In this document: in pieces, positions 1-8,269 of the stretch
Position numbering within the stretch: position 1 is the stretch's first letter
How the letters are laid out: every line of letters starts with the position of its first letter
Assembly (NCBI RefSeq): GCF_035481675.1
Contig: NZ_JAYJJW010000002.1
Location: 310,001-374,000, forward strand
Reading direction: 5' to 3'
Source of the DNA: Alteriqipengyuania_B sp035481675
GTDB taxonomy: Bacteria > Pseudomonadota > Alphaproteobacteria > Sphingomonadales > Sphingomonadaceae
Length of the DNA stretch: 64,000 nucleotides
Translations under genes and position numbers: made by a program
The notes under the pieces: generated by a model
What the model was told of the DNA's origin: nothing
Seen by the model: only the letters and a program-made list of their open reading frames with translations
Database searches by the model: none

Positions 1-92
1 CAGTGATGCAGCAGCAGGGCGGCGGCGGGATGTTCGATTTCGGCGCTTGGATGCGCCGGGCCGAACGGATCGACCCCAGCTTCAAGGAATAG
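1..92 (+). CDS. 3' end of an unidentified upstream gene (partial)
   Basis: An open frame enters from the left edge and ends at a TAG at 90-92, leaving 29 visible codons (frame starts at base 3). The visible tail has a run of Gln, then Gly, and ends IDPSFKE. That is too little to identify a family. The next gene begins 13 bases downstream on the same strand and encodes a 2Fe-2S subunit of a molybdenum hydroxylase. The large molybdopterin-binding subunit is therefore the natural guess, but this is inference from position only. Confidence 0.5.
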   Translation, partial: VMQQQGGGGMFDFGAWMRRAERIDPSFKE

Positions 93-105
93 GCGCGCAC
101 CCATC

Positions 106-654
106 GTGGCCATCGGCTTCACGCTCAACGACCGGCCGGTGGGCATTGCGCTCGACCCGGAAACCCCGCTCGTCACCGCAATCCGCGAGGCGGCGAACCT
201 CACCGGCACGAAGAACGGCTGCGGCACCGGCGAATGCGGGGCCTGCATGGTCCTGGTCGACGGGGAGGCGCTGCGCAGCTGCCTGATCGCGCTGGGCGAG
301 GTCGAGGGCCGCTATATCACCACGATCGAAGGCCTGTCGGCGGACCGCAGCCACCCGGTGCAGCAGGCGCTGGTTGCCGAACAGGCAATCCAGTGCGGCT
401 TCTGCACGCCGGGTATCGCGATTGCCGCTGCTGCATTGCTCCGCAGCAATCCCGCGCCGAGCGAGGCGGAGATCGAAGCGGCGATCCCCAACCTGTGCCG
501 CTGCGGGGTATATCCGCGGCTGACCCGCGCCATCCAGCGCGCCGGGCGCGTGGCCCGGCGCGAGGAGCTGATCAGCGCCGCGCCCGCGCCCGGGATCGAT
601 CCCGAAGACGCGGCCGAGGCGGTGCCGGCGATGGGCCTGCCGGACGGCGAATAG
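106..654 (+). CDS. 2Fe-2S subunit of a xanthine dehydrogenase-family molybdenum hydroxylase
   Basis: This 182-residue protein has the two-domain layout of the small iron-sulfur subunit of molybdenum hydroxylases (IorA, CoxS and XdhA-like). Cys39, 44, 47 and 59 form the plant-type ferredoxin cluster (GCGTGECGAC). Cys97, 100, 131 and 133 form the C-terminal helical-domain cluster (QCGFC and CRC). Such subunits pass electrons from a molybdopterin-bearing large subunit to an acceptor. The start is a GTG at 106; no ATG lies ahead of the conserved ferredoxin fold. The C-terminal 25 or so residues beyond the second cluster are family-variable. The substrate cannot be told from this subunit. It is probably co-transcribed with the partial gene ending at 92. 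Confidence 0.85.
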   Translation: MAIGFTLNDRPVGIALDPETPLVTAIREAANLTGTKNGCGTGECGACMVLVDGEALRSCLIALGEVEGRYITTIEGLSADRSHPVQQALVAEQAIQCGFCTPGIAIAAAALLRSNPAPSEAEIEAAIPNLCRCGVYPRLTRAIQRAGRVARREELISAAPAPGIDPEDAAEAVPAMGLPDGE

Positions 655-657
655 GCG

Positions 658-2781
658 TCAGAACTTCACGCGGGCGGTGATGCTGGCGTTCAGCGGAGCG
701 CCCGGCGCGATGTTGTTGTTGCCATGGGCGCTGGGGTAGTAATCCGTGTCGAACAGGTTCTCGACATTCAGCTGCAGGTCGAGCGTTTCGGACACGTCCC
801 AGAACAACGCCGCATCCACGCGGGTGTAGGCGGGCAGGACCACATTGTTGGCGAAGCTGGCGAACTGGTCCGACTGGTGGATCACGCCCGCACCGATGCC
901 GACGACCGGCGTCACGTCGTAACGCGCCCAGGCGGCGACCTGGTGACGCGGCAGCTGCTGCAGCCGCGTGCCTTCATCCGCAAAGTCGCTGTCCGACGTG
1001 ATTTCGCCGTCGAGATAGGTGTAGGCGAGGTTCGCCTGCAGCCCCGGGGCCAGCTTGCCCGCGATGCTCGCTTCGAAGCCTTCGACCTGCGATTCGCCGG
1101 TCAGGACGACGAGGCCGGGGTTCACCGGATCGACCGCCGTGGTGTTGGACCGGGTGAGGCGAAACACGGCGGCTGTCAGGAACAGGTCGGGCCGCGGCGC
1201 CCATTTCGCGCCGAGCTCGACGTTTTCGAACAATTCGGGCTCCAGCGCCTGCTGCTGCTGGCTCAGCGTCACGAATTGGTCGCCCGACTGCGGCAGGAAG
1301 CTCTCGGTGTAGCTGGCGTAAAGCGACACGGTCTCCACCGGTTTGACGATAACGCCGACGCGCGGGCTCCAGCGGCTGTCGAGGCGGGTCGTGGTGCCGG
1401 TGACCGCGCCGCTTGCATCCTGGACGTCGGCCTCGAGGTCGAATTCGTCGTAGCGGACGCCCAGGACGAGGTCGATCGTATCGCCCAGCGCGATCTGGTC
1501 CTGCGCATAGAAAGAGGTGACGAGCAGGTCGCTGCTGCGACGGCGCTGGAATTCGGTCGAGAAGGCGGGGACGGAAATCGTCTGCGCAAGGTCGACCGTT
1601 TCCGTCGTCAGCCCGCTGGCGAAGCGCACGCGGTCGCGGAAGCTCAGGGTGTCGCTGGCGACGACTTCGGTGCCGAGCAGGAACTTGTGGTGCAGCGGCC
1701 CCGTGTCGAAATCGCCGATGATGTTCGCCTGGCCGACGAAATTCTGGCGCTCTGTCCCATCGGCATAGCCGCCGAGGTCAACCGTCGTCTCCGTCGCCCC
1801 GGTGGGCACGATGTTGGAATAGAACTTGTCGTAATCGGCATACTGGAAGGCGATGTTGCCGCGCAGGCGGGGGGAGAACACGTGGTCCACCCGCACGCGG
1901 CCGATGTTCACCTGCACATCGCTGGTGTTGAATCCCGGCTGGCCGAAGAACACTTCGTCATAGCCTTGGATGGGACGGTTGCCGAGCGACGGGATGCCGC
2001 GGTCGGTCACGCGCTCGTCGTCGTCATAGGTGTAACTGGCCGTCAGCGTGGTCTGGGGGCCAACTTCGAACGACAGCGTCGGGCTGATGCCGAAGAAGCG
2101 GCCGTCGTATTCGTCGCGGTGGTTGGCAAACTCCTCGTACGTCGCATTGAGGCGGATGCCGGCCGTGTCGGAGAGGGGCTCGCTGACATCGGCCGCCACG
2201 GCGAAGGCGCCGAAGCTGTCCACCGTTCCGTCGAGCGCGATGAAAGTGTCGAGCGGGTCGGCCGTCTTGGTGACCCGGTTGATCACCCCGCCGCCGCCGC
2301 CGCGACCGAAGATCAGCGCATTGGCGCCCTTCAGCACCTCGACCCGGTCGATGTTGTAGAGCGGGCGGTAATATTGCGCATCGTCGCGCAGACCGTCGAC
2401 GAAGAAGTCGGCGGTGGTTTCCTGGCCGCGGATGAACACCTCGTCGCGGTGGCCTTCGCCGCTTTCCAGGCTGACGCCGGGGGCATAGCGCAGCGCATCG
2501 CCGAGCGAGCGGACGCCCTGGTCGTCGAGCTGCTCCTCGGTCAGGACGTAGACCGCCTGCGGCACGTCGATCAGCGGGGTCTGCGTTTTCGTGGCGGTCG
2601 AGCCGTCCTCGCTCTCGTACCCCTTGCGCTCCCCGATCACGAGGATGTCCTCGGGCAGGTATTCCTGCACGCGCGGGCCGGACGAATCGGCCTCGTCGGC
2701 AAAAGCGGGGGCGGCGGGCAGCATGGCTGCGCCTGCAAGAACGGCGGCGCGCAGCGAAAAACGGGGATTGGTAGAAGTCAC
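658..2781 (-). CDS. TonB-dependent siderophore receptor
   Basis: The gene encodes a 707-residue outer-membrane receptor. An N-terminal signal peptide ends near AFA (about residue 28). A TonB-box-like EDILVIGER follows, then a plug domain with IDVPQAVYVLT, a VFIRGQ stretch and VEVLKGANALIFGRG. The 22-strand barrel ends in a C-terminal Phe, the usual outer-membrane assembly signal. The plug wording is that of ferric-siderophore receptors (catecholate/Fiu-like group), but the actual ligand is not deducible. The start appears to be a GTG at 2779-2781; the next Met lies inside the signal peptide. Two Fur-box-like palindromes lie 20-65 bases upstream, so iron repression is likely. Confidence 0.88.
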   Translation of the reverse strand: MTSTNPRFSLRAAVLAGAAMLPAAPAFADEADSSGPRVQEYLPEDILVIGERKGYESEDGSTATKTQTPLIDVPQAVYVLTEEQLDDQGVRSLGDALRYAPGVSLESGEGHRDEVFIRGQETTADFFVDGLRDDAQYYRPLYNIDRVEVLKGANALIFGRGGGGGVINRVTKTADPLDTFIALDGTVDSFGAFAVAADVSEPLSDTAGIRLNATYEEFANHRDEYDGRFFGISPTLSFEVGPQTTLTASYTYDDDERVTDRGIPSLGNRPIQGYDEVFFGQPGFNTSDVQVNIGRVRVDHVFSPRLRGNIAFQYADYDKFYSNIVPTGATETTVDLGGYADGTERQNFVGQANIIGDFDTGPLHHKFLLGTEVVASDTLSFRDRVRFASGLTTETVDLAQTISVPAFSTEFQRRRSSDLLVTSFYAQDQIALGDTIDLVLGVRYDEFDLEADVQDASGAVTGTTTRLDSRWSPRVGVIVKPVETVSLYASYTESFLPQSGDQFVTLSQQQQALEPELFENVELGAKWAPRPDLFLTAAVFRLTRSNTTAVDPVNPGLVVLTGESQVEGFEASIAGKLAPGLQANLAYTYLDGEITSDSDFADEGTRLQQLPRHQVAAWARYDVTPVVGIGAGVIHQSDQFASFANNVVLPAYTRVDAALFWDVSETLDLQLNVENLFDTDYYPSAHGNNNIAPGAPLNASITARVKF

Positions 2782-2801
2782 AAGAGGCTTTCTGTTCTTA
2801 T

Positions 2802-2816
2802 TGCGAATGATTTGCA
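2802..2816. promoter_or_regulatory. Candidate Fur box 1 (7-1-7 palindrome)
   Basis: TGCGAATGATTTGCA is a 7-1-7 inverted repeat with one mismatch. It lies 20 bases upstream of the GTG start of the minus-strand siderophore receptor. Spacing and layout fit the Fur 7-1-7 model. Binding is inferred, not shown. Confidence 0.6.
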
Positions 2817-2830
2817 GGAGCAGCCTCTAT

Positions 2831-2845
2831 TGCGAAGAATTCGCA
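2831..2845. promoter_or_regulatory. Candidate Fur box 2 (7-1-7 palindrome)
   Basis: TGCGAAGAATTCGCA has the same half-site as the box at 2802-2816 and one mismatch in the arms. The two centres are 29 bases apart, close to three helical turns, in the region that should hold the receptor promoter. arsC starts about 100 bases away on the other strand and could share the control. Confidence 0.6.
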
Positions 2846-2948
2846 TTTGCAACCATAGTGATCGCCTTGCATGAAGATTTTCGCGCGCTAGGGCGTCGGG
2901 GCAACGCAACGGCCCCGCGCAAAGTCAGGGGCGCCGAGGAGACAGGCG

Positions 2949-3293
2949 ATGAAAGCGACCATCTGGCACAACCCGAAATGCGGCACCTCCCGCAACACGC
3001 TCGCGATCTTGGAAGAGCGCGACGGCGTCGACGTGGAGGTCGTCCGCTATCTCGAGAATCCCCCCACGCGCGAGAAGCTCGCCCAGCTGTTCGCCGATGC
3101 GGGCATGACCCCGGCGCAGGGCCTGCGCCTGGGCGGCACCGATGCGCAGGAGCACGGGCTGCCCGATGCGGATGCCGACGCCGTGCTCGATGCGATGGTC
3201 GCCGATCCCATCCTGATCGAACGGCCGCTGGTGGAAACCGAAAAAGGCGTGCGCCTGTGCCGGCCGAAGGAAAAGGTCGAGGAAATCCTCTGA
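2949..3293 (+). CDS. arsC: Arsenate reductase, ArsC glutaredoxin type
   Basis: This 114-residue cytoplasmic protein of the ArsC family reduces arsenate to arsenite using glutathione and glutaredoxin. The catalytic loop is HNPKCGTSRN with Cys11, as in E. coli ArsC Cys12. The later conserved arginines appear in GLRLGGT, IERPLVET and RLCRP, matching the three oxyanion-binding arginines of true ArsC rather than Spx- or YffB-type relatives. An AGGAG motif stands 7 bases before the ATG. No arsR or arsB is next to it, so the physiological role may be general detoxification. It is divergent from the Fur-boxed receptor gene. Confidence 0.85.
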   Translation: MKATIWHNPKCGTSRNTLAILEERDGVDVEVVRYLENPPTREKLAQLFADAGMTPAQGLRLGGTDAQEHGLPDADADAVLDAMVADPILIERPLVETEKGVRLCRPKEKVEEIL

Positions 3294-3331
3294 CGCGCCC
3301 GGCCTGCCGCGCCCGATCTGGCGCATCGGGT

Positions 3332-4699
3332 TCAGCTAGCGCCGGTTTCCCCGGTCAGGTCGGCATCGGCCTGCAGGCCCCGCCAGCCTAGCACCGCCAC
3401 CATCGCGCACAGGCTTGCGACGATGATGAAGGCGGCGTGGTCCGAATGGCCGTAGATCCACACGCCAAGTGCCGGGGCAACGACATAGGCCGCGCCGTTG
3501 ATCGAGGCGACGATGCCGGACACCTGGCCCTGCTCGCTGCGCCGCACCGCCAGCGATGCCCCTGCGGTAAAGCCGGGGCGAAACAGGCCGAAGCCGAGCG
3601 AGGCGATGGCAAAGCCCAGCGCGATCGGGTGCAGGCTCTCCGCCCAGCCGAACATCAATATGCCGACGATGGCGAGCGCCATGCCCCACAAGGTCGCCGC
3701 CCGCGGGCCGAGCTTGAATGTCGGGATCAGGCCCCATTGCGCCAGCAGCGTCGCGATGGCGCCTGCCATCAACACCAGCCCGATCGGACCCGCGCCTTCG
3801 TCCGGCGTGGCGCGCAGGCCCAGCCGGTCGAGCACGAGGAAGCCCGCAATGCCAAGCACCATCGCCTGCGCGTGCCCGCCCAATAGGCCGGCCACCAGCC
3901 AGGGGCGCAGGCGGCGGTCGGTCCACTTGAGGTCGGGGATGTCCTCTGCCGCCTGCTGCTCGTCCTCGTCCTCCGCCCGGCCGGCACCGTTCGCGCTGGT
4001 GCCGGTGCCATAGGGCGCAGGCACCACGCCGGAGCGAGTCTCGAAAGCGGGATCGTCGTTCGGTAGGCGCAGGCGCAGCGCCACCAGCGTCGCCAGACCG
4101 AACAGGGCGAAGATCAGGAAGGGCCCCGTCAGCCCCGCACCGGGAAAGATCAGCAGCGGGGCAAGCGCCGGGCCAATCACGGTGCCGAGCCCGAAGCTCG
4201 ACGCGATCAGCGACAGCGCATTGGTGCGCTGGCTGCGGTCGGTCCGGCTGGCGATATAGGCCTGCACCGCCGGCGGCGCCGCACTGCCGAACCCGCCGTA
4301 AAGCCCTCGGGCAAGCGCGAACAGCGCCAGCGTCAGGAAGGCGGTGAGGTAGCCATTGAGGCCCAGCCACAACAGGATGCCGCACAGGGCGAAGCTGGAA
4401 ATGAAGCCGACCATGCCCAGCGCCATCATCGTCTTGCGCCCGCGCCGGTCGGACCGCCGCGCCCAGAACGGCGCGGTCGCCACCCACAGCACTGCCGACC
4501 AGCTGTAGGCGAGGCTGATCCACACGTCCGCCACGCCCAGCGACGTGCCGATCGACGGCATGACGGACTGCATCGCCGTGTTGCCTGCCGCGGTGGTCAG
4601 CATGACCATGTAAAGCAGCACCAGCCGCTCGCGCGAAATGGTGCCCGGCTTTGCGGGCGGCGGGGCCGGCGTGCCGGGAGGGGGCGCGGTTTCGCTCAC
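3332..4699 (-). CDS. MFS transporter, drug-efflux type
   Basis: A major facilitator protein of about 455 residues with 12 predicted membrane segments. The cytoplasmic loop between segments 2 and 3 reads ARRSDRRGRK, the MFS signature motif A in a TetA-like (DHA1) form. A long, charged Glu/Asp-rich loop after segment 6 is the usual central hinge. The substrate is unknown; family members export drugs, and the arsC neighbour is not enough to infer arsenic export. I place the start at GTG 4697-4699 (SETAPPPG follows). The frame stays open to a TTG at 4735, but that extension is low in conserved sequence and lacks a ribosome site. Confidence 0.78.
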   Translation of the reverse strand: MSETAPPPGTPAPPPAKPGTISRERLVLLYMVMLTTAAGNTAMQSVMPSIGTSLGVADVWISLAYSWSAVLWVATAPFWARRSDRRGRKTMMALGMVGFISSFALCGILLWLGLNGYLTAFLTLALFALARGLYGGFGSAAPPAVQAYIASRTDRSQRTNALSLIASSFGLGTVIGPALAPLLIFPGAGLTGPFLIFALFGLATLVALRLRLPNDDPAFETRSGVVPAPYGTGTSANGAGRAEDEDEQQAAEDIPDLKWTDRRLRPWLVAGLLGGHAQAMVLGIAGFLVLDRLGLRATPDEGAGPIGLVLMAGAIATLLAQWGLIPTFKLGPRAATLWGMALAIVGILMFGWAESLHPIALGFAIASLGFGLFRPGFTAGASLAVRRSEQGQVSGIVASINGAAYVVAPALGVWIYGHSDHAAFIIVASLCAMVAVLGWRGLQADADLTGETGAS

Positions 4700-4811
4700 C
4701 CGATTGCCGCTACTGCGGGCACCGCTCGCTTGCAATGGCGCGGCCTATTTGCGAACGCATGGAGCGAAGCCGCGCGGGATCCGCGCCGGGCAGCAAGGGT
4801 ATGCGAATTCC

Positions 4812-5435
4812 ATGACTTCCAACGAAGCGGCGCGCACGCGTGCGGGCGGGCTGATCGGCAAGATGAAACGGGCGCTCGGCCCGGCGGGCGTCTTCCTCGA
4901 AGGGTTCGTTCGCGAACCGCGCATGGTGGGCAGCGTCATCCCGTCGTCGATGAACACGATCGACCGGATGCTGGCCCCGGTCGACTGGGAGGCGTGCGAC
5001 GTCTTCGTGGAATACGGTCCGGGCGTCGGCACGTTCTGCCGCCCGATCCTGGACCGGCTGCGCCGCGATGCGAAGCTGATCGCGATCGACACCAACCCGC
5101 TGTTCATCGATTATCTAAAGCGGACCATTCCCGACAGCCGCTTCTCGCCAGTCCTCGGCTCGGCCGCGGATGTCGAGGCGATTGTGAAGGCGCACGGTGC
5201 GGACCATGCCGATTACGTGGTGTCCGGCCTGCCGTTCTCCACCCTGCCGGACGGGGTCGGCCCCGCCATCGCGGCAGCCACGCACCGGGTGATCCGCCCG
5301 GGCGGCGCATTCCTGGTCTACCAGTTCAGCGCCCGCGCCCGCGACTTCATGGAACCGCACTTCGCGCGCATCGACGATGGCTACGCCCCGTGGAACATCC
5401 CGCCGTGCAAGCTCTTCTGGGGCTGGAAAGCCTAG
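4812..5435 (+). CDS. Class I SAM-dependent methyltransferase, phospholipid N-methyltransferase-like
   Basis: This 207-residue protein has a Rossmann methyltransferase fold: motif I VEYGPGVGTF (about residues 61-70), the acidic end of strand 2 in IAIDTNP, and motif IV VVSGLPFSTLP. The GLPFSTLP form and the basic N-terminal helix resemble the PmtA group that methylates phosphatidylethanolamine toward phosphatidylcholine, and KsgA-related enzymes. The PmtA role is plausible but not certain. The ATG at 4812 gives a length normal for the group, and the longer open frame back to 4638 overlaps the divergent MFS gene. No strong ribosome site is visible. Confidence 0.72.
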   Translation: MTSNEAARTRAGGLIGKMKRALGPAGVFLEGFVREPRMVGSVIPSSMNTIDRMLAPVDWEACDVFVEYGPGVGTFCRPILDRLRRDAKLIAIDTNPLFIDYLKRTIPDSRFSPVLGSAADVEAIVKAHGADHADYVVSGLPFSTLPDGVGPAIAAATHRVIRPGGAFLVYQFSARARDFMEPHFARIDDGYAPWNIPPCKLFWGWKA

Positions 5436-5442
5436 GCGGCCC

Positions 5443-6291
5443 TTACTGGAAGGTTTCGGCGATGTCCGGCGCGCTCGTGCCGCTGAGCTGGTAGAACACG
5501 GCGGCCAGCACGCCCATCATCACGATGTTCAGCACCGCGCTCACCACCAGGTTCACCAGCATCGCGGCAAACACTGCGCCGCCGGCTTCGCCGCCGATCG
5601 CACTTGCCCCACCGATCAGCAAACCCAGCGGGAAAGAGATGACGATCGCCGCGATGAACAGCAGGACATAGAAACCCAGCAGGCGCCAGGCCACCGGGCC
5701 CGTCAGGCGCCAGGAATCCTTGATCGTGGAAAGGACGTTGCGCTCCCCGCCCAGCACGACCACCGGCATGATCATCGACAGACGCGTGTAGATATAAAAG
5801 AAGAATACGAGCGCCGCGATGGCGATGATGATGGCGGTGACGCCCAGCGAACCGAATCCTCCCGCCGAGCCAAGTCCCATCATCCCCGCGCCGAAGACCA
5901 GCGCAAAGGGGATAGCGATGATGATCGCACCGATCACGATAAGCAGGACCACACCGATCAGCGTCGGCAGGCTGCGCAGCGCAATTCCCAGCGATTCGCC
6001 CACGGTCGGGCGGCTGCGCGCCATCAGCGCGAGGATCGCGATCAGGCCGATCATCTGGACGATGCTGAGCACGAAGCCGAGCAGCGAGGTACCAAGCTCC
6101 GCTTCCGGGGTCGGTGCGAAGATGTCGGTGCTTCCCGGATTTTCCGGCGGCACGATTATTTCCGGGGCGATGAGAAACGCGATAGCGCTCGGCACCAGTA
6201 TGAAGAGACCGGCAATGACCAGCTGCAGCTTGAAACTGCCCTTGATCAGCTCGACGGCGTGATTCCACGCCCTGCCCATATCGAAGTTCAT
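5443..6291 (-). CDS. Multi-pass membrane protein of unknown function
   Basis: A 282-residue integral membrane protein. After an amphipathic start (MNFDMGRAWNHAVELIKGSF) there are about six long hydrophobic segments rich in Ile, Val and Gly, with a loop WRLTGPVAWRLLGF before the fifth. The layout resembles membrane domains attached to glycerophosphodiester phosphodiesterases and related DUF families, but no catalytic domain is present. The ATG at 6289-6291 follows a GGGGG tract. It converges on the methyltransferase gene, with 7 bases between stops. No function is claimed. Confidence 0.65.
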   Translation of the reverse strand: MNFDMGRAWNHAVELIKGSFKLQLVIAGLFILVPSAIAFLIAPEIIVPPENPGSTDIFAPTPEAELGTSLLGFVLSIVQMIGLIAILALMARSRPTVGESLGIALRSLPTLIGVVLLIVIGAIIIAIPFALVFGAGMMGLGSAGGFGSLGVTAIIIAIAALVFFFYIYTRLSMIMPVVVLGGERNVLSTIKDSWRLTGPVAWRLLGFYVLLFIAAIVISFPLGLLIGGASAIGGEAGGAVFAAMLVNLVVSAVLNIVMMGVLAAVFYQLSGTSAPDIAETFQ

Positions 6292-6350
6292 TGTCGGTAG
6301 CCCCCTTGATCCCTTTGCCCCTTGATAGTCGCAGCGAGTGACGCCACGCA

Positions 6351-7070
6351 ATGGCCATGACCGACAAAACCGTTCCAGACCCGGCGATCGAGTGGCGCCG
6401 CAGCGAGGGCCAGGTGCCGTATCGCGAGGCGCTGGCCGAGCAGGAGGCGCGCAACTTGGCGATCCAGCAGGGCTCGGCGCGCGAGCTGGTGTGGCTGCTG
6501 GAGCATCCGCCGGTCTATACCGCCGGGACCAGCGCCGCGGCGGACGAGCTGATCGACAGCCGGTTCGACGTGGTCGAGACCGGGCGGGGCGGGCGCTATA
6601 CCTACCACGGGCCGGGGCAGCGGGTCGGCTATGTCCTGCTCGATCTTGCGCGGCGCGGGCGCGACGTGCGCTGTTTCGTCCACGCGCTGGAAGGCTGGGT
6701 GATCGCGGCGCTCGGCGACATCGGGGTGGAAAGCTGGCGCGCGGAAGGCCGCGTCGGCATCTGGACGCGTGACATCGACGGCAGCGAGGCGAAGATCGGC
6801 GCCATCGGTGTGCGCGTGAAGCGCTGGGTCACGATGCACGGCTTTGCGGTCAACCTGGACCCGGACCTGTCGCATTTCGGCGGCATCGTGCCGTGCGGCA
6901 TCGCCGAATACGGGGTAACCAGCCTGGCACGGCTCGGCAAACCGCTTGCGGCCGGGGCATGGGATGAGGCATTGCTCGCCCGCGCCGGCGATTTCCTCGC
7001 CGCGCTCGGCCCGTGCGATGCAAGCTCGGGCCCGACCGACAGGATTGCCGACGGAGCCAGCGCCGCGTGA
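6351..7070 (+). CDS. lipB: Octanoyl-ACP:protein N-octanoyltransferase LipB
   Basis: LipB moves the octanoyl group from acyl carrier protein to the lipoyl domains of 2-oxoacid dehydrogenases and GcvH, the first step of lipoate assembly. The 239-residue protein shows the LipB landmarks: LEHPPVYTAGT, the RGGRYTYHGPGQ loop (residues 79-90), Lys148 in AKIGAIGVRVKRW, and the catalytic Cys182 in GGIVPCGI. Length is normal. The ATG at 6351 is followed by another ATG two codons later; either is possible. Its stop overlaps the GTG of the following lipoprotein gene by 4 bases (GTGA), so the two are probably co-translated. Confidence 0.92.
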   Translation: MAMTDKTVPDPAIEWRRSEGQVPYREALAEQEARNLAIQQGSARELVWLLEHPPVYTAGTSAAADELIDSRFDVVETGRGGRYTYHGPGQRVGYVLLDLARRGRDVRCFVHALEGWVIAALGDIGVESWRAEGRVGIWTRDIDGSEAKIGAIGVRVKRWVTMHGFAVNLDPDLSHFGGIVPCGIAEYGVTSLARLGKPLAAGAWDEALLARAGDFLAALGPCDASSGPTDRIADGASAA

Positions 7071-7387
7071 AGACTTTCGCCACCACCGCCCCCCTGCTGC
7101 TCGCGCTGCTGGCGCTCGCCGCCTGCGGCAAGTCCGACAATGCCGCGCGCGATACCGATGCCGACGGAGAGGTGTTGGAAGGTTCGATCAGCGATGCGAT
7201 GATCCCGCTCGCCGAAACGACCTCGCAGCCGCCGCTCGCCAAGGGTGCGACGGACGGCGCGAGCGGCACTACGGAAACCGGAAGCGGCGAGGGCGCCGGC
7301 GAGGCGGACGCAGCGCCGGCAGCAGAGTCGACGCCGGAGCCCGCCGAACCGGAAGCCCCGGTCGATGCGCTCGAGGCGGCGGAATAA
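7067..7387 (+). CDS. Small predicted lipoprotein
   Basis: A 106-residue protein with a lipoprotein signal peptide. Two hydrophobic leucine/alanine stretches end in the lipobox LALAAC with Cys20. The mature part is acidic and low-complexity (Glu, Ala, Pro, Asp) with no recognisable domain. The GTG start overlaps the lipB stop by 4 bases and has a GGAG ribosome site inside the end of lipB. Beyond sorting to the membrane, no role can be assigned; co-location with lipB does not imply a link to lipoate. Confidence 0.7.
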   Translation: MKTFATTAPLLLALLALAACGKSDNAARDTDADGEVLEGSISDAMIPLAETTSQPPLAKGATDGASGTTETGSGEGAGEADAAPAAESTPEPAEPEAPVDALEAAE

Positions 7388-7390
7388 GCC

Positions 7391-8269
7391 CTAGGCTTCG
7401 CCCAGCAGCCGCTTCGCCTGGACCAGGTGCGGCTGGTCGATCATTTCCCCGTCGATCTGCAGCGTGCCGAGGCCGGGACTTTCCGCAAAGGCATCGACGA
7501 TCCGCTGCGCATGGGCGCGCTCCGCCTTGGTCGGGGTGAAGGCGGTGTTGATGATCTCCACCTGCCCGGGATGGATTGCCAGCATGCCGGTGAAGCCGTC
7601 CGCGCGTGAAGCGGTGGCCATCAGCGCAAGCCCGTCCGAATCGCGGAAGTCGGAATGCAGCGTATCGATGGCCATCACGCCGCGTGCATGCGCGGTCAGC
7701 AGCGTCTGGGCGCGGACCATGCGGAACGTGTCCGTCCACGCGCCGTCCTCGTCCCGCTTGCGCCCCGCACCGATCGCGGCGGACAGGTCCTCTGCGCCCC
7801 AGGTCAGCCCGGCAAGCCGCGGGTTGGTGTCGCCGATATAACTGGGAATCGACATGGCCGCCTTCGCGGTCTCGCTCACCAGCGGCAGGATTTCTGTGCT
7901 GTTCTTCTCGAAGCCCAGCTTCTGCTCCATCTCGTAGAGCTCGGCGGACAACTGCTGGATCTGGTCCGGCCCGGTGCATTTCGGCAGCACGATCCCCGCC
8001 GGCCGGCCGGGCATCGCGGCCTGCAAGTCATCGCGCCACCACGGCGTGTCGAAGGCGTTGATGCGGATCCAGCGGTGGAACCCGGTCGCGCCTTCGTGCT
8101 GGATATGGAATTGCAGCCAGTCGTGCGCCAGCTCACGCGCGGCCTGCTTGTTGTCGGCGGCCACTGCGTCTTCGAGGTCCACGATCACCACGTCGGTGAG
8201 GACGGTGTTGACCTTGTCGAGCTTCTTCTCGCTGTCGCCGGGGACGAACAGCCATGAACGGTATGGCAT
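7391..8269 (-). CDS. HpcH/HpaI aldolase/citrate lyase family protein (CitE-like)
   Basis: This 292-residue TIM-barrel enzyme is of the CitE/malyl-CoA lyase superfamily. Visible motifs are SWLFVPGD at the N terminus, VDLEDAV (Mg-binding acidic pair), WIRIN, IVLPKC and LTWGAEDLSAAIGA. Near the C terminus comes LAIHPGQ, the CoA-binding region. Family members cleave or form (methyl)malyl-, citramalyl- or beta-methylmalyl-CoA. The exact substrate cannot be read from sequence. Its ATG overlaps the stop of the upstream Old Yellow Enzyme gene by one base (TGATG), so the two form an operon. Confidence 0.82.
   Translation of the reverse strand: MPYRSWLFVPGDSEKKLDKVNTVLTDVVIVDLEDAVAADNKQAARELAHDWLQFHIQHEGATGFHRWIRINAFDTPWWRDDLQAAMPGRPAGIVLPKCTGPDQIQQLSAELYEMEQKLGFEKNSTEILPLVSETAKAAMSIPSYIGDTNPRLAGLTWGAEDLSAAIGAGRKRDEDGAWTDTFRMVRAQTLLTAHARGVMAIDTLHSDFRDSDGLALMATASRADGFTGMLAIHPGQVEIINTAFTPTKAERAHAQRIVDAFAESPGLGTLQIDGEMIDQPHLVQAKRLLGEA

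Noticed and set aside
724..2874. A 716-codon plus-strand frame opposite the siderophore receptor
   Set aside because: Antisense shadow; the receptor on the minus strand has signal peptide, plug and barrel signatures.
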